From Prevotellaceae bacterium (GTDB lineage: Bacteria > Bacteroidota > Bacteroidia > Bacteroidales > UBA932), in NCBI GenBank assembly GCA_031258755.1, contig JAIRMK010000191.1, positions 1 to 7,014 on the forward strand: a DNA stretch of 7,014 nt. The letters are read 5' to 3'. Shown one piece after another: positions 6,404-7,014 of the stretch; position 1 is the stretch's first letter, and each line of letters begins with the position of its first letter. A program made the translations under genes and the position numbers. The notes under the pieces were generated by a model, which was given only the letters and a program-made list of their open reading frames with translations, had not been told where the DNA came from and did no database searches.

Positions 6404-7014
6404 TTAAACGCCGGCGCTCTGCACCGCCTGCGCGATGTCGCGGTAGAGGTCGTCGAGCGCCTCGAGGCCCACGGATATGCGGATAGTTTGCTGGCTCACG
6501 TCCATGCTCCGGCGGAGTTCGTCGGTGAACGTGCCGAAGATGGTGCTGGCCGGATGGATGGCCAGCGTTTTATTGTCGAACAGGTTGGTGGCGCGGCGAA
6601 TTAACTGTAGGCGGTCAATAAACGCAAAGGCCGCCTCGCGCGATGGTACGTCGAACGTGAACATGGCGCCGGGCGTGTCGCCGAACTGCCGCCGGCTCAC
6701 CTCATAAAACGGATGCCCCGGCAGCCCCGGATAATTCACCGAAACCACGCCGTCCAGTTTGCCCACTTTTTCCGCCAGCGCCTTGCATGTGGTGGCTGCG
6801 CGCCGGTAGCGCAAGTCCAGCGTTTCAAGCCCCATGGTTTGCATGTGCGCCACTTGCGGCGTCATGCAAGCGCCGAGGTTGCGGTGTATCTCCCTGCGCA
6901 TTTTGGTGGAGAACGCCGACAGGCCCGACACGCCAATAAGCGGGCGCAGCTTACGCGACTGCTGCCAGTCGAACGAGCCGTAATCCAGCACTAATCCGCC
7001 CAGCGAGGTGGCGC
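6404..7014 (-). CDS. metY: Cys/Met-metabolism PLP enzyme, C-terminal part; probably O-acetylhomoserine sulfhydrylase (5' end cut by the window)
   Basis: The frame is open from the right edge to the TAA (complement of 6404-6406), and about 202 residues are visible. A GTG at 6991-6989 is internal, because the frame continues upstream as ATSLGGLVLDYGSFDW. In this family that stretch lies just after the PLP-binding Lys (S-x-TK), so the Lys must be just outside the window. Further signatures are LGACMTPQVAHMQTMGLETLDLR, YPGLPGHP, the GDTPGAMFTFDV strand, AIHPAST and the C-terminal IRISVGLEALDDLYRDI. O-acetylhomoserine sulfhydrylase makes homocysteine from O-acetylhomoserine and sulfide. Relatives such as methionine gamma-lyase and cystathionine gamma-synthase share these motifs; the long MGLETLDLR segment favours MetY. 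Two sampled 60-base lines are close to 70% G+C, far above the adjoining lutA. No terminator is visible after it, so read-through into lutA is possible. Confidence 0.85.
   Translation of the reverse strand, partial: ATSLGGLVLDYGSFDWQQSRKLRPLIGVSGLSAFSTKMRREIHRNLGACMTPQVAHMQTMGLETLDLRYRRAATTCKALAEKVGKLDGVVSVNYPGLPGHPFYEVSRRQFGDTPGAMFTFDVPSREAAFAFIDRLQLIRRATNLFDNKTLAIHPASTIFGTFTDELRRSMDVSQQTIRISVGLEALDDLYRDIAQAVQSAGV

Noticed and set aside
6409..6416. CGCCGGCG palindrome at the end of the metY-like gene, considered as a terminator stem.
   Set aside because: It is self-complementary without room for a loop, lies in coding sequence of a G+C-rich gene and is not followed by a T-run on the minus strand.

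Overview
The window reads as part of a Bacteroidota chromosome, most likely an anaerobic member of Bacteroidales. Several signs agree: a TonB-dependent receptor paired with a surface-type lipoprotein (Asp-rich stretch directly after the lipobox Cys), start codons preceded by A/T-rich leaders without Shine-Dalgarno sequences, and promoter-like boxes close to the Bacteroides TAnnTTTG type. No genus can be named from what is visible.

Layout. (1) Positions 1-1531, plus strand: the C-terminal beta-barrel part of a TonB-dependent receptor cut by the left edge, followed after 31 bases by a small His/Glu-rich DUF4625-type lipoprotein (1563-2033). This is probably a two-gene operon for capture and import of a transition metal. 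(2) Positions 2034-2211: intergenic, with a plausible aldA promoter and small palindromes. (3) Positions 2212-3642, plus strand: aldA, an NAD-dependent lactaldehyde/glycolaldehyde dehydrogenase. (4) Positions 6351-3648, minus strand: the operon lutA-lutB-lutC, encoding the iron-sulfur L-lactate oxidation complex. Its 3' end meets aldA with only 5 bases between the stop codons. (5) Positions 6404-7014, minus strand: the C-terminal part of a Cys/Met-metabolism PLP enzyme, probably O-acetylhomoserine sulfhydrylase (metY), cut by the right edge.

How the genes fit together. AldA oxidises L-lactaldehyde, the product of fucose or rhamnose breakdown, to L-lactate. LutABC oxidises L-lactate to pyruvate. 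The central 4.1 kb therefore looks like a complete lactaldehyde-to-pyruvate module whose two halves are transcribed towards each other. The flanking genes (metal uptake, sulfur amino acid synthesis) are clearly richer in G+C than this block, and any functional link to it is unproven. All families here are known. The points worth a second look are the convergent module, the metal-uptake pair, the base-composition steps, and the structures at promoters and at the convergent 3' ends. I saw no RNA gene, CRISPR array, insertion sequence or phage gene.
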